Shown here piece after piece: positions 15,044-22,483 of a stretch of 23,056 bases of DNA. The stretch comes from SPCO01 sp964579825 (lineage in GTDB: Bacteria > Chloroflexota > Limnocylindria > Limnocylindrales > CSP1-4), in NCBI GenBank assembly GCA_964579825.1, contig CAZOHT010000040.1, positions 1 to 23,056 of the forward strand, in the 5' to 3' direction. The first letter of the stretch is position 1. Each line of letters opens with the position of its first letter. A program made the translations under genes and the position numbers. A model generated the notes under the pieces. The model had not been told where the DNA came from, did not search any database, and saw only the letters and a list, made by a program, of their open reading frames with translations.

Positions 15044-15074
15044 GTACGTTTGTACGATACAGATGTGCATGCAC
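15044..15074 (-). promoter_or_regulatory. candidate operator/promoter of the SorC operon
   Basis: The 139-bp spacer between the FAD-linked oxidase stop and the SorC start contains a repeat cluster. GTAC occurs at 15044-15047 and again at 15052-15055. GTGCATGCAC, a perfect 10-bp palindrome, is at 15065-15074. On the minus strand this also reads CGTAC-AAA-CGTAC. This AT-richer patch 20-50 bp before the regulator start is where an autoregulated promoter would be expected. No published SorC consensus is matched, so the call rests on position and symmetry. Confidence 0.35.
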
Positions 15075-15163
15075 GGCCACGGCATCATCCGGCCGAGGTC
15101 AGGCTCCTGTCAAGGTGCCCCCTTCCGGTTCGGGCCTCGCGTGCAGGGTCGCGTGTCGAGCCG

Positions 15164-16564
15164 TCACTCGTCCGGGAGCACGCGCCCCGGGTTGAGGATG
15201 CCCAGCGGATCCAGCGCGGCCTTGATCGAGCGCATCACGCGGACCGCGTCGTCGCCGCGCTGGCGGACCAGCCAGTCGCGGCGGGCCGTGCCGATGCCGT
15301 GTTCGCCGGTCACGCTGCCGCCGAGGTCGATGGCGGTCTGGTAGAGGTCGACGCGGACGCGCTCGGTCAGTTCGTGCGCCATCGGATCGCCGCGTTCGAA
15401 GACGAGATCCGGGTGCAGGTTGCCGTCGCCGGCGTGGCCGAAGGCACCCATGCGGACGCCGTGCTTGACCCCGATCGCCTCGATCGCCCGAAGCATGTCC
15501 GGGACCCGCGCTCGCGGCACCACGATGTCCTCCATGTGGACGTCGCCGATGCGCTCGAACGCCCAGTGGGCCGCTCGTCGCGCTTGTCGGAGGAGATCCG
15601 CCTCCTGTTCCGTCTCCGAGCGGATCGTGGACGTGGCGCCGGCCGCCGTGCAGACCGCGTCGGCGCGTTCCAGTTCCGCGGCCGCCGCGGCGCCCGGCAT
15701 GTCCGACTCGATCATCAACATCGCGGCTGCCTCGCGGTCCAGGCCGAGATGGTTCATGTCGTCCACGGCCCCGATCGTGTTCCTGTCGAGGAGCTCGAGC
15801 GTCACCGGCGTGAGCCCGGCCGCCGCGATGCCGGCCACCGCGTCTCCCGCCGCCTCGAGCGACGGGAAGAACGCCAGCAGGGTGGAGCGTGGCGGCGGTG
15901 CCGGTCGCAGCCGGAGCGTCGCCTCCGTGATCACCGCCAGCGTCCCCTGGCTCCCGACGATGAGATGCGTCAGCGAATACCCCGCCACGTCCTTGATGTT
16001 CCTGCCGCCCGTCCGGATGACGGTCCCGTCGGCCATGACGACCTCGAGGGACAGGACGGATTCGCGCGTCTGGCCGTACTTCACGCAGCACAGGCCGCCG
16101 GCGTTGGTACCCAGGTTGCCGCCGATCGAGCACATCTCGTAGCTCGCCGGATCGGGCGGGTAGAACAGGCCGACCTCCGCCACCGCGGCCTTCAGCGTCG
16201 CGTTGATGACGCCCGGCTGGACGACGGCGACGAGGTTCGCCGTGTCGATCTCGAGGATCCTGTCCATCGCCGTGAAGGCGATCGTCAGTCCGCCTTCGAT
16301 GCCGGTGGCGCCCCCGGACAGCCCGGAACCAGCGCCGCGCGGGACGACGGGCACGCGGAATTCCGTCGCGAGACGCAGCAGTTCGGACACCTGGGCCGTC
16401 TCCGTCGGGAGCGCGACGGCGCCCGGCAGTCCGGGCGTCAGGTACGCCGTCTCATCGAAGCGGTAGGACTCGCGATCGCCCGGATCGGTCAGCAGCCGCA
16501 TCCCCGGGAGGCGCGACGAGATGGCCTGGAGGAACGGCGTGTCGATGGCGACGGTATCGGTCAC
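15164..16564 (-). CDS. FAD-linked oxidase, glycolate/D-lactate dehydrogenase (GlcD) type
   Basis: A 466-residue flavoprotein of the PCMH/VAO family that oxidises a 2-hydroxy acid. FAD-binding PRGAGSGLSGGATG is at 75-88, and GNLGTNAGGLCCVKYG near 149-164 contacts FAD. The C-terminal active-site motifs are HAGDGNLHPD at 377-386 and GEHGIG at 420-425. Length fits GlcD-like enzymes. D-lactate, glycolate, D-2-hydroxyglutarate and similar acids are all possible. The GTG at 16562-16564 is chosen because TACACT lies 6 nt upstream, as in leaderless genes; an ATG at 16588 would add 8 residues. It diverges from the peptidase gene by under 60 bp and lies 139 bp upstream of the SorC gene on the same strand. 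It could feed from the same pathway, but that is inference. Confidence 0.9.
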   Translation of the reverse strand: MTDTVAIDTPFLQAISSRLPGMRLLTDPGDRESYRFDETAYLTPGLPGAVALPTETAQVSELLRLATEFRVPVVPRGAGSGLSGGATGIEGGLTIAFTAMDRILEIDTANLVAVVQPGVINATLKAAVAEVGLFYPPDPASYEMCSIGGNLGTNAGGLCCVKYGQTRESVLSLEVVMADGTVIRTGGRNIKDVAGYSLTHLIVGSQGTLAVITEATLRLRPAPPPRSTLLAFFPSLEAAGDAVAGIAAAGLTPVTLELLDRNTIGAVDDMNHLGLDREAAAMLMIESDMPGAAAAAELERADAVCTAAGATSTIRSETEQEADLLRQARRAAHWAFERIGDVHMEDIVVPRARVPDMLRAIEAIGVKHGVRMGAFGHAGDGNLHPDLVFERGDPMAHELTERVRVDLYQTAIDLGGSVTGEHGIGTARRDWLVRQRGDDAVRVMRSIKAALDPLGILNPGRVLPDE

Positions 16565-16603
16565 GGCCGAAGTGTACGGGCCGGTCATCCGGCGACGCTG
16601 GGG

Positions 16604-16609
16604 TAGCAT
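16604..16609 (+). promoter_or_regulatory. TAGCAT -10-like box for the peptidase gene
   Basis: TAGCAT ends 7 nt before the ATG at 16617, the spacing seen in leaderless genes. The same hexamer precedes guaD on the other strand. If it is the true -10, translation begins at 16617 instead of the overlapping ATG at 16608. No clear -35 is visible. Confidence 0.3.
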
Positions 16610-17927
16610 GGCCGCCATGGCCCGCCCGTCGATCGTCGCGGCCGCCCTGACCCTGGCCGTCGTGGCGCTGCTCCTCCCCGCCGCCACCCCCGCGGCGAGG
16701 GCCGCCTCCACGCTCCGGGTGGACGCGACGTACGTCAGCGTCCTCAAGCTCGGTTGGGCGAGCCGGGCCGTCTATGTCGATTCGAAGGCGACCGTCCGGA
16801 ATCGGTCCGGCGCGGCGATCGACCGGCTCGAGTTCAACACGATCGCCGCCCGTCTGGGCGGGATCTCGCTTCGACCGGTCCTGGTCGACGGCTCGACCGT
16901 GGCCGCCACGATCAGCGACCAGACGATCAGCGTCCCACTCGGCAAGTCCCTCGCCGATGGCGCGACGACGCTCGTCCACATCCGCTACGGCGCGACCCTT
17001 CGAGGCACGCTGACCGGTTCGAACTGGCTGTTCGCGAAGGCCAACGGCGTGATGAACCTGTATCGCTGGCTGCCGTGGGTCAGCAAGCGCATCGCGTTCG
17101 ATCGGCCGAATCACGGCGACCCGTTCGTCACCGGCAACAGCACGTCCGTGCGGGTGACGGTGGTCGCGGATCGCAAGCTGGTAGTGGCCACGACCGGGGA
17201 TCGCGTGGCGTACACGCCGGACGGCCTCTCCCAGACGTTCCAGGCGATGAACGTCCGCGACTTCACCGTGACCGCCGCCGAGGACTACCGCACGGGCTCG
17301 CGGGTCGTGGACGGGACGACGGTCCGTGTCTGGTATCGGCCGGGCTCTCCCGGCGGCGCGATCCTGGATGCCGCCGCAGACGCGTTCCATCTGCTCCGGT
17401 CGCGACTCGGGACCTATCCGTACCCGGTCTTCAAGGTCGTGGAATCGGCGGGCGGCTACGGGATGGAGTCGCCGGCGCTCATCTGGATCCCGCACGGCGT
17501 GGGCACGGCCAACCTGCGCTACCTGGTCGCCCACGAGACAGCCCACCAGTGGTTCTACGGGCTGGTCGGCAACGACCAGTCGACCCAGCCATTCGCCGAC
17601 GAGGCGGCCGCGGACTTCGCCGCCCGGTCCGTGCTCGGCCTGCGCCGCTCGAGCCGCTGCGCCACGTCGACCCTGGACCGCACGATCTACGAGTACTCGT
17701 CCGCCTGCTACTACGAGACCGTCTATATCCAGGGCGGCAACCTGCTCGACGATGCCCGCAAGCGGATGGGCTCATCCGCGTTCTGGACGGCCCTCCGAGG
17801 CTACATCGCGACGAACCGCTACGGGTTCGCCGGGACCGTGTCCTTGCTGGATGCCCTGGACGCCGCGACGCCGATCGACCTGCGGGCGACGATGTTCGGG
17901 CCGAGGTTCCCCCGGCTGCTCTTGTAG
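16608..17927 (+). CDS. secreted M1-like (gluzincin) metallopeptidase
   Basis: A 439-residue exported protein. An N-terminal signal peptide (hydrophobic IVAAALTLAVVALLLPAA, then cleavage near ARA-AS) precedes an M1-type N-terminal beta domain and the catalytic domain. The zinc motif HETAHQ starts at His309 and fits HExxH-x18-E exactly: His309, Glu310, His313 and Glu332. GMESPA at about 285-290 takes the place of the aminopeptidase GAMEN substrate loop. It is much shorter than full M1 aminopeptidases (600-900), lacking the C-terminal helical domain, as in minimal bacterial M1-like proteins. It probably degrades peptides outside the membrane, or may have lost exopeptidase activity. ATG 16608 and ATG 16617 are both possible starts. 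It is monocistronic and divergent from the FAD-linked oxidase. Confidence 0.85.
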   Translation: MAAMARPSIVAAALTLAVVALLLPAATPAARAASTLRVDATYVSVLKLGWASRAVYVDSKATVRNRSGAAIDRLEFNTIAARLGGISLRPVLVDGSTVAATISDQTISVPLGKSLADGATTLVHIRYGATLRGTLTGSNWLFAKANGVMNLYRWLPWVSKRIAFDRPNHGDPFVTGNSTSVRVTVVADRKLVVATTGDRVAYTPDGLSQTFQAMNVRDFTVTAAEDYRTGSRVVDGTTVRVWYRPGSPGGAILDAAADAFHLLRSRLGTYPYPVFKVVESAGGYGMESPALIWIPHGVGTANLRYLVAHETAHQWFYGLVGNDQSTQPFADEAAADFAARSVLGLRRSSRCATSTLDRTIYEYSSACYYETVYIQGGNLLDDARKRMGSSAFWTALRGYIATNRYGFAGTVSLLDALDAATPIDLRATMFGPRFPRLLL

Positions 17928-17930
17928 GGC

Positions 17931-17970
17931 GGGCCTGTTCGCCGTAGGGAGGGCCGGTTCGCCGTACGCC
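17931..17970. repeat. two 20-bp imperfect tandem repeats after the peptidase gene
   Basis: GGGCCTGTTCGCCGTAGGGA (17931-17950) is followed directly by GGGCCGGTTCGCCGTACGCC (17951-17970), with 16 of 20 bases matching. They lie in the 79-bp spacer between two convergent stop codons. A local duplication is likely; a transcription-end function is possible, but no T-run is present. Confidence 0.5.
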
Positions 17971-18006
17971 CCGAAGACCGGCAACCGATCTCCAGGCGGG
18001 CCTTGG

Positions 18007-19026
18007 TCAGCGGATCACCGGCGATCGGGCCGCCACGAGCGCATCCGACGGTTCTGGTGGGTCGACCCGGCTCGCGCCACGCTCAAGGTCGCCGGATCCT
18101 GATGGGACTGGCTGCCGAACGACCATCTCAGGAGCGATCGCCGGAAGTCGGGCGAGACCCTGGGGGTCGGTGACGGCCTCCGCCGCTTGACGAGTCGCGG
18201 CGACCCGGGCATCGGCGGCCAGCGCCTTCGGCATCTGGCGCCAGGTCCGCGGGATGAGCGGTCGCCAGGCGCGCCAGCCCGCCACGAGCCACGCCGAGAC
18301 CAGGCGCTCACGCCGGCCCCACGCGAAGCCGTACGCGTCGCGGACCGGTGGCGGGAGCAGACCCAACGAGGGCCAGAGCGTCCAGCTGTACGTGACCGGC
18401 GGGATCCGCGACAGGAGCGGCGCCGCGGCCGGGATGAGCGGAGCGAGGGGCGGGTGGAGGATGACGGCGGCCAGGTCGCGGGCGAGCGGTCCGGGCCGGA
18501 CGGGTCCGTCGGGGCCCAGCATCCGGGCCATGTAGGCCTCGAAGGCGGGTAGATCCTCCGGCAGCAGCGCCTCCGGCACGCCGAACGCGCGACCGATCGG
18601 CCGCGTCTCCTGGTACGCGCGTTCGCGTCGCTCGGGGGTGAGCGGACCGATCCAGCGCTCGTTGGCGACGAGCGTCGAGTCGACGAGCGTGGCGTGGACC
18701 CACAGCGAGAGCTCGGGATCGCGGGCGCGGTAGCCGGCACCTTCGATGGCCGCGTGCAGCCGGTCCAGGCGGCGGATCTCGGCGCGAGCCGCCGGTCCGG
18801 ACCCGTACACGATGGTCAGGTAGCTCTTGAGCGTGGCCGCGAGACGACGCCAGGGATCGGCGCGGAAGTCGGAATGCTCATCCACACCGGCCGCGACCGC
18901 GGGATGGGCGATCTGGAGCAACAGCGCGCGCGGGCCGGCGCCCAACAGCAGCATCGCCTCGCGGGCGAGGGCCCATTGTTCCGACGCGGGCCCGTACATC
19001 CCGTCGATGGCGCGGTACGTATCCAC
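18007..19026 (-). CDS. DUF2236/MpaB-family oxygenase-like protein
   Basis: A 339-residue mostly helical protein of the DUF2236 family, which includes mycophenolic-acid-pathway MpaB and relates to the rubber-degrading latex clearing protein Lcp. Conserved blocks are LLLQIAHPAVAAGVDEHSDFRADPWRRL at about 35-62, with His41 and His51 as candidate haem or metal ligands. SLWVHATLVDSTL is at about 105-117, and PEDLPAFEAYMARML lies in the second half. The family is thought to contain haem-dependent oxygenases, but most members have no known substrate. The GTG at 19024-19026 is chosen because the conserved TYRAIDGMYGP segment starts at once; TATCGT lies 6 nt upstream, so the transcript may be leaderless. 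It diverges from the unnamed gene at 19062 with only 35 bp between them. Confidence 0.8.
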   Translation of the reverse strand: MDTYRAIDGMYGPASEQWALAREAMLLLGAGPRALLLQIAHPAVAAGVDEHSDFRADPWRRLAATLKSYLTIVYGSGPAARAEIRRLDRLHAAIEGAGYRARDPELSLWVHATLVDSTLVANERWIGPLTPERRERAYQETRPIGRAFGVPEALLPEDLPAFEAYMARMLGPDGPVRPGPLARDLAAVILHPPLAPLIPAAAPLLSRIPPVTYSWTLWPSLGLLPPPVRDAYGFAWGRRERLVSAWLVAGWRAWRPLIPRTWRQMPKALAADARVAATRQAAEAVTDPQGLARLPAIAPEMVVRQPVPSGSGDLERGASRVDPPEPSDALVAARSPVIR

Positions 19027-19061
19027 CGATGCACGATAGCCGCGACACGAAAGGGGCGCAG

Positions 19062-19655
19062 ATGGGCGACGGCTCCGCGTGGGGCGCGGACTTCGATCCG
19101 GACGAACTGGCGCGGCTGGAGACGCGGATGTGGAAGGCGTACTACCGACGCCAGCCCGTGCGGCTATTCGCCGGGCTGATCGAGGCACTCCATGCCCAGG
19201 CACGCGTGTCCTGGCCGCGAACGATCGGCGCGAGCCTGCTCCTGACCCGCGCCGCGGCCGGATTCGCCCGTTCGACCGGCGACTACGAGCGGTTCGCGCC
19301 GGACATCGGGCGGGCATACCGGATGCTCGGCCTTCCGGACCACGTCGACGCCGAGGCCGTCGCCCGGCACGAGCTGCGCTGGTGGGTCGTCCGCCGCGAG
19401 CTCGGCCTGGACTCCGGTGCTGCCGCTGGCGACACGATCACGGACCTGTACGTGGCGATCTACGACGTGCCCCGCGAGCGGGTCGCGGAAGCAGGTCGCC
19501 TGCGTGGTCTCGCCGCGGAAGTCCGCGACCGCGGCGCGAGTGCTGATCCTGACGGCCTACGTGGCTCGGGCCGGGCGTATTGGCCGGAGGTGGCGAGCCT
19601 GCTTCGAGACTCGTATCGAAGCCTCCATGCGGGACTGCAAGGGGGCGACGACTAG
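19062..19655 (+). CDS. conserved protein of unknown function, divergent from DUF2236 gene
   Basis: A 197-residue soluble helical protein. I cannot name the family, although its pattern looks like a real one. FDPDELARLETRMWKAYYRR (11-30) begins the protein, then VSWPRTIGASLLLTRAAAGFA, and HELRWWVVRRELG (103-115), with ITDLYVAIYDVP near 126-137. No metal motif, signal peptide or membrane helix is clear. The ATG at 19062 has AAGGGG about 5 nt upstream and is preferred to an ATG at 19029. Its TAG shares CTAG (19652-19655) with the convergent methyltransferase stop. The 35-bp divergent spacing with the DUF2236 gene suggests shared control and perhaps a joint role. Confidence 0.75.
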   Translation: MGDGSAWGADFDPDELARLETRMWKAYYRRQPVRLFAGLIEALHAQARVSWPRTIGASLLLTRAAAGFARSTGDYERFAPDIGRAYRMLGLPDHVDAEAVARHELRWWVVRRELGLDSGAAAGDTITDLYVAIYDVPRERVAEAGRLRGLAAEVRDRGASADPDGLRGSGRAYWPEVASLLRDSYRSLHAGLQGGDD

Positions 19656-20389
19656 CTCCCCGACTTCTCCCAGACGGAGACATGCTTGCGGCTGGCGCTT
19701 GTGAACGGCTCGCGGCGCCAGTCACTCCAGCGGTCGCGCAGACGCATCCCAGCCAGCTCGGCCATCAGGTCGAACTCGGCCGGCCAGGCGTAGCGGAACG
19801 GGATGGACAGCCGCTCCACGACACCGTCGGTCGTCGACAGGTGGTGTGAGATCAGGCCCTGGTTCGCGATGTCGTACTCGTCGATGGACCAGGTCGTGTC
19901 CGTGACGTCGTAGGCACGGAGGGTCTCGCCCGGCGGTAGGCGCTGGAGGTCCGGCAGCATGGTCTCGATGACGAAGCAGCCGCCCGGCTCGAGATGCGCC
20001 GCCGCGTTCCGGAAGGACGCCACCTGGGCCGCCTGCGTCGTCAGGTTCATGATCGTGTTGAAGACGAGGTAGACCAGGGAGAAGGACCCATCGACACGGG
20101 TCGTCGCGATGTCGCCGATCGCGACCGGGATGTCCGAGCCGCCCGGCTTGGCGCGCAGCCGCTCGACCATCGCCGCCGAGAGGTCGATCCCGACGACCGG
20201 CACACCGCGCGCCGCCAGCGGCAGGGCGATCCGGCCGGTGCCGATCGCGAATTCGAGCGCACGCCCATCGCCAGCCAGCCCGGCCAGCGCGTCGACCGCT
20301 GGCTCGATCACCGACGGGGCGAACATCTCGCCCTCGTCGTCGTCGTAGGTCGCCGCGACGTCCTCGTCGAAGTACCCGTCGTCCGTCAC
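19652..20389 (-). CDS. class I SAM-dependent methyltransferase
   Basis: A 245-residue Rossmann-fold methyltransferase. The SAM-binding motif I is LEFAIGTGRIALPLA (45-59), with the acidic Asp of GIDLS (67-71) binding the ribose. A GDIATTRV loop follows, and later LEPGGCFVIET (a post-motif strand). The N-terminus DGYFDEDVAATYDDD is typical of small-molecule methyltransferases of the Methyltransf_25/SmtA-like group. The substrate is unknown. The GTG at 20387-20389 overlaps the TGA of the DinB gene as GTGA, so the pair is translationally coupled. Its stop overlaps the convergent gene's stop within CTAG. Confidence 0.85.
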   Translation of the reverse strand: MTDDGYFDEDVAATYDDDEGEMFAPSVIEPAVDALAGLAGDGRALEFAIGTGRIALPLAARGVPVVGIDLSAAMVERLRAKPGGSDIPVAIGDIATTRVDGSFSLVYLVFNTIMNLTTQAAQVASFRNAAAHLEPGGCFVIETMLPDLQRLPPGETLRAYDVTDTTWSIDEYDIANQGLISHHLSTTDGVVERLSIPFRYAWPAEFDLMAELAGMRLRDRWSDWRREPFTSASRKHVSVWEKSGS

Positions 20390-20895
20390 GCGGGCGCCGG
20401 CTCCTCCCAGATCCGCCGGTCCTTCCAGGCGAAGTCCCACACGTCGATCTCCGGCGGCGTGATCCCGAGGACCGTCAGGGCCGTGCAGATCTGGCTGCGG
20501 TGGTCCGTGCCGTGATGGAGGGCCTGGGCATATCGGATCCCCGCCGGCGCGTGGGAGTCCGTGCCATCGTCGCGATGACGGACGACATCCGTGTCGGGAT
20601 CCGGGTTCGCCGCCAGGAGGGCGGCCCACTCGGGTCCGTTGGCCTCCATCGATGCGCGAAGCTCAGCGAGCGACATCGAGTCCTCGTCGATCTCGGCGTG
20701 CGCGCCGCCCGTCAGGGCGTACAGATACCCGTGGTCCGCTCCGACCGTGTGGCGGGCGATGGCCAGGATCGAGCCGTACGTTCCCGGGACGTCCGTCGCG
20801 AGCTGCGTGTCATCGAGGGTCAGGCAGGCGTCGAGCAAGGTCGTCGTCGCCCAGACGTGGTGCCCGAAGGCGTCGGCCATCAGCGAGGTGGTCAT
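20386..20895 (-). CDS. DinB-family putative metalloenzyme
   Basis: A 169-residue four-helix-bundle protein of the DinB/YfiT-like superfamily. The metal-binding His triad is visible as His49 (ARHTVGADHGYL), and His128 with His132 (ALHHGTDHRSQI). These proteins often act as thiol-dependent S-transferases (mycothiol or bacillithiol) or are damage-induced proteins of unknown role; neither can be decided here. The ATG at 20893-20895 has a strong Shine-Dalgarno AAGGAGG (20904-20910, 8 nt spacing), the best in the window. The conserved C-terminal segment VLGITPPEIDVWDFA is typical of the family. It is the first gene of a two-gene operon with the methyltransferase. Confidence 0.87.
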   Translation of the reverse strand: MTTSLMADAFGHHVWATTTLLDACLTLDDTQLATDVPGTYGSILAIARHTVGADHGYLYALTGGAHAEIDEDSMSLAELRASMEANGPEWAALLAANPDPDTDVVRHRDDGTDSHAPAGIRYAQALHHGTDHRSQICTALTVLGITPPEIDVWDFAWKDRRIWEEPAPA

Positions 20896-21105
20896 CCGCG
20901 GTCCCTCCTTGGGCGGGGTCGATCTCCCGCTCAGCGAGGGTAACAGCCGATCGGTCCTGCCTGGAGGTCTGGCGCCCGACTGCACCGGTACTCCTTGGGG
21001 GCGCAGCCCCGCACCGTTGACCCCATTCGACCCATCGACCGCGCTCGGCAGGACGCCGACGATCGATCGGACCACCACCATCGGCACGACACCCGAGGTC
21101 CGACG

Positions 21106-22461
21106 ATGCACCGAGGCGCGATCCGGCGAGCGGCGGCAGCCGCCGTGATGCTGTCCGTCCTGGCGACCACGACCACGTTCGCCGAGTCGGTCACGGCCGA
21201 TGCCGATGGCATCTCGACGGGCGATCAGGGCACCATCGACCTTGGCCGCGTGGCACCGGGTGCCGACGCCGCGGTCGATGTCGCCTTCCGCCTCGACTGC
21301 TCGGGCACCAGCCATCTCGATGCCGGACAGAGCGTCCGCCTCTCACCTGGCAGCCGGACCATCCCGCCGGGAGGCTCCTTCAGCGTTGGGAGCGTGACCC
21401 TGACACCCGGCGCCGGGTGGCCGGCCGACGGCGAGGCCTGCCCCACCGGGCTGGCCGGCGTGGTCCGCAGCCTGCGCCTGTTCGTGACGGCCCCACTCGC
21501 CCTCGGTACCGACCTGCGCTACGTCTTCGCGTGGAATCGAACGCTCGTGCCAACCAACGTCGGCGATGCGGGCGTCCTCGAAGGCGCCAACCCGACCGTC
21601 ACGATCGTCCTCGACGTGGCCGAGAACACGCCCCCGTCCCTGACGCTGCCGGGCGACTCGACCATCGAAGGCGACACGACCGGCGGCGCGATCGCCGCGT
21701 ATGTCGTGTCGGCCTCGGATGCCGAGGACGCGACCGCCCCGATGCCGGCCTGCAGCCCGGCGAACGGCACCCTCCTCCCGCTCGGGACGACACACTTCTC
21801 CTGCTCGGCCACCGACACTGGCGGCCTCACGACGAATGGCGCGTTCGACATCACGGTCGTCGATACCACGGCCCCGACGCTGATCGGGATGCCGGCCGAC
21901 CGATCGCTCACGACGACCGATCCGAGCGGCACGATCGCGACCTGGGCGCTGCCGACGGCCACCGACATCGTCGATCCGGCCCCGACGGTCGCCTGCACGC
22001 CGGCAAGCGGAAGCCAGTTCGCGCTGGGCACCACGACGGTGACCTGTACGGCCACGGACGGGACCGGCAACCACTCGAGCGGGTCCTTCTCCGTGGATGT
22101 GACACTCATGGAGCCCGAGCCGGAGCCGGACGACTGGTCGGCGGTCTGGGCTCGGCCGGTCGCCACCGACGGCGCGACGCTCGTCGCCCATCGGGGCCGG
22201 ACCATCCCGGTCAAGGTCGAACTCTTCGCCGATGGCATCGAGCAGACGAGCGGCCGTGCCTGGCTGAGGGTTACCTCGTGCGACGGGACGACCGTGTCCG
22301 GGACGCCGCTGACCTGGCGCCTCGGCCGCTGGACGGCGCATCTCCACACCGCCTGGCTTCGCCCGGGTTGCTACGTGGTCACCGCCAGCCTCGACGGCCA
22401 CGCTGCCGGCTCGTTCCGGCTCGACATCCGCGGACACGCCTGCGCGGCCCGGCGCCGTTGA
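21106..22461 (+). CDS. secreted protein with two HYR domains and a PxKF-like C-terminal domain
   Basis: A 451-residue exported protein. A signal peptide (basic HRGAIRR, hydrophobic AAAAAVMLSVLA, cleavage near TFA-ES) is followed by an unassigned beta-rich region (about 30-172). Two Ig-like HYR (hyalin repeat) domains follow at about 173-253 and 255-334; each shows the pattern CxPxxGxxxxxGxTxxxCxATDxxG. An EPEPEPDD hinge leads to a C-terminal domain (about 345-442) with GRTIPVKVEL, like the PxKF domain found after HYR repeats. The domain carries a Cys pair (Cys392, Cys422) that may form a disulfide. Such proteins are extracellular adhesion or surface-structural proteins. No sortase or other anchor is visible. 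The ATG at 21106 has a weak GAGG upstream; earlier in-frame starts would bury the signal peptide. Confidence 0.8.
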   Translation: MHRGAIRRAAAAAVMLSVLATTTTFAESVTADADGISTGDQGTIDLGRVAPGADAAVDVAFRLDCSGTSHLDAGQSVRLSPGSRTIPPGGSFSVGSVTLTPGAGWPADGEACPTGLAGVVRSLRLFVTAPLALGTDLRYVFAWNRTLVPTNVGDAGVLEGANPTVTIVLDVAENTPPSLTLPGDSTIEGDTTGGAIAAYVVSASDAEDATAPMPACSPANGTLLPLGTTHFSCSATDTGGLTTNGAFDITVVDTTAPTLIGMPADRSLTTTDPSGTIATWALPTATDIVDPAPTVACTPASGSQFALGTTTVTCTATDGTGNHSSGSFSVDVTLMEPEPEPDDWSAVWARPVATDGATLVAHRGRTIPVKVELFADGIEQTSGRAWLRVTSCDGTTVSGTPLTWRLGRWTAHLHTAWLRPGCYVVTASLDGHAAGSFRLDIRGHACAARRR

Positions 22462-22483
22462 GGTCGGTCCTCGGCGAACGTCG

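Noticed and set aside
15050..16606. 518-codon plus-strand open frame opposite the FAD-linked oxidase
   Set aside because: Antisense shadow of a gene with complete FAD-oxidase motifs; composition is Arg/Asp/His-rich.
17954..17981. Intrinsic terminator between the peptidase and DUF2236 genes
   Set aside because: The possible stem (CCGGTTCG with CGAAGACCGG) has a bulge and no T-run follows.
20998..21010. GGGGC-GCA-GCCCC hairpin upstream of the HYR protein
   Set aside because: Only 5 bp of G/C arms in GC-rich DNA; likely chance, and no T-run or conserved context was seen.
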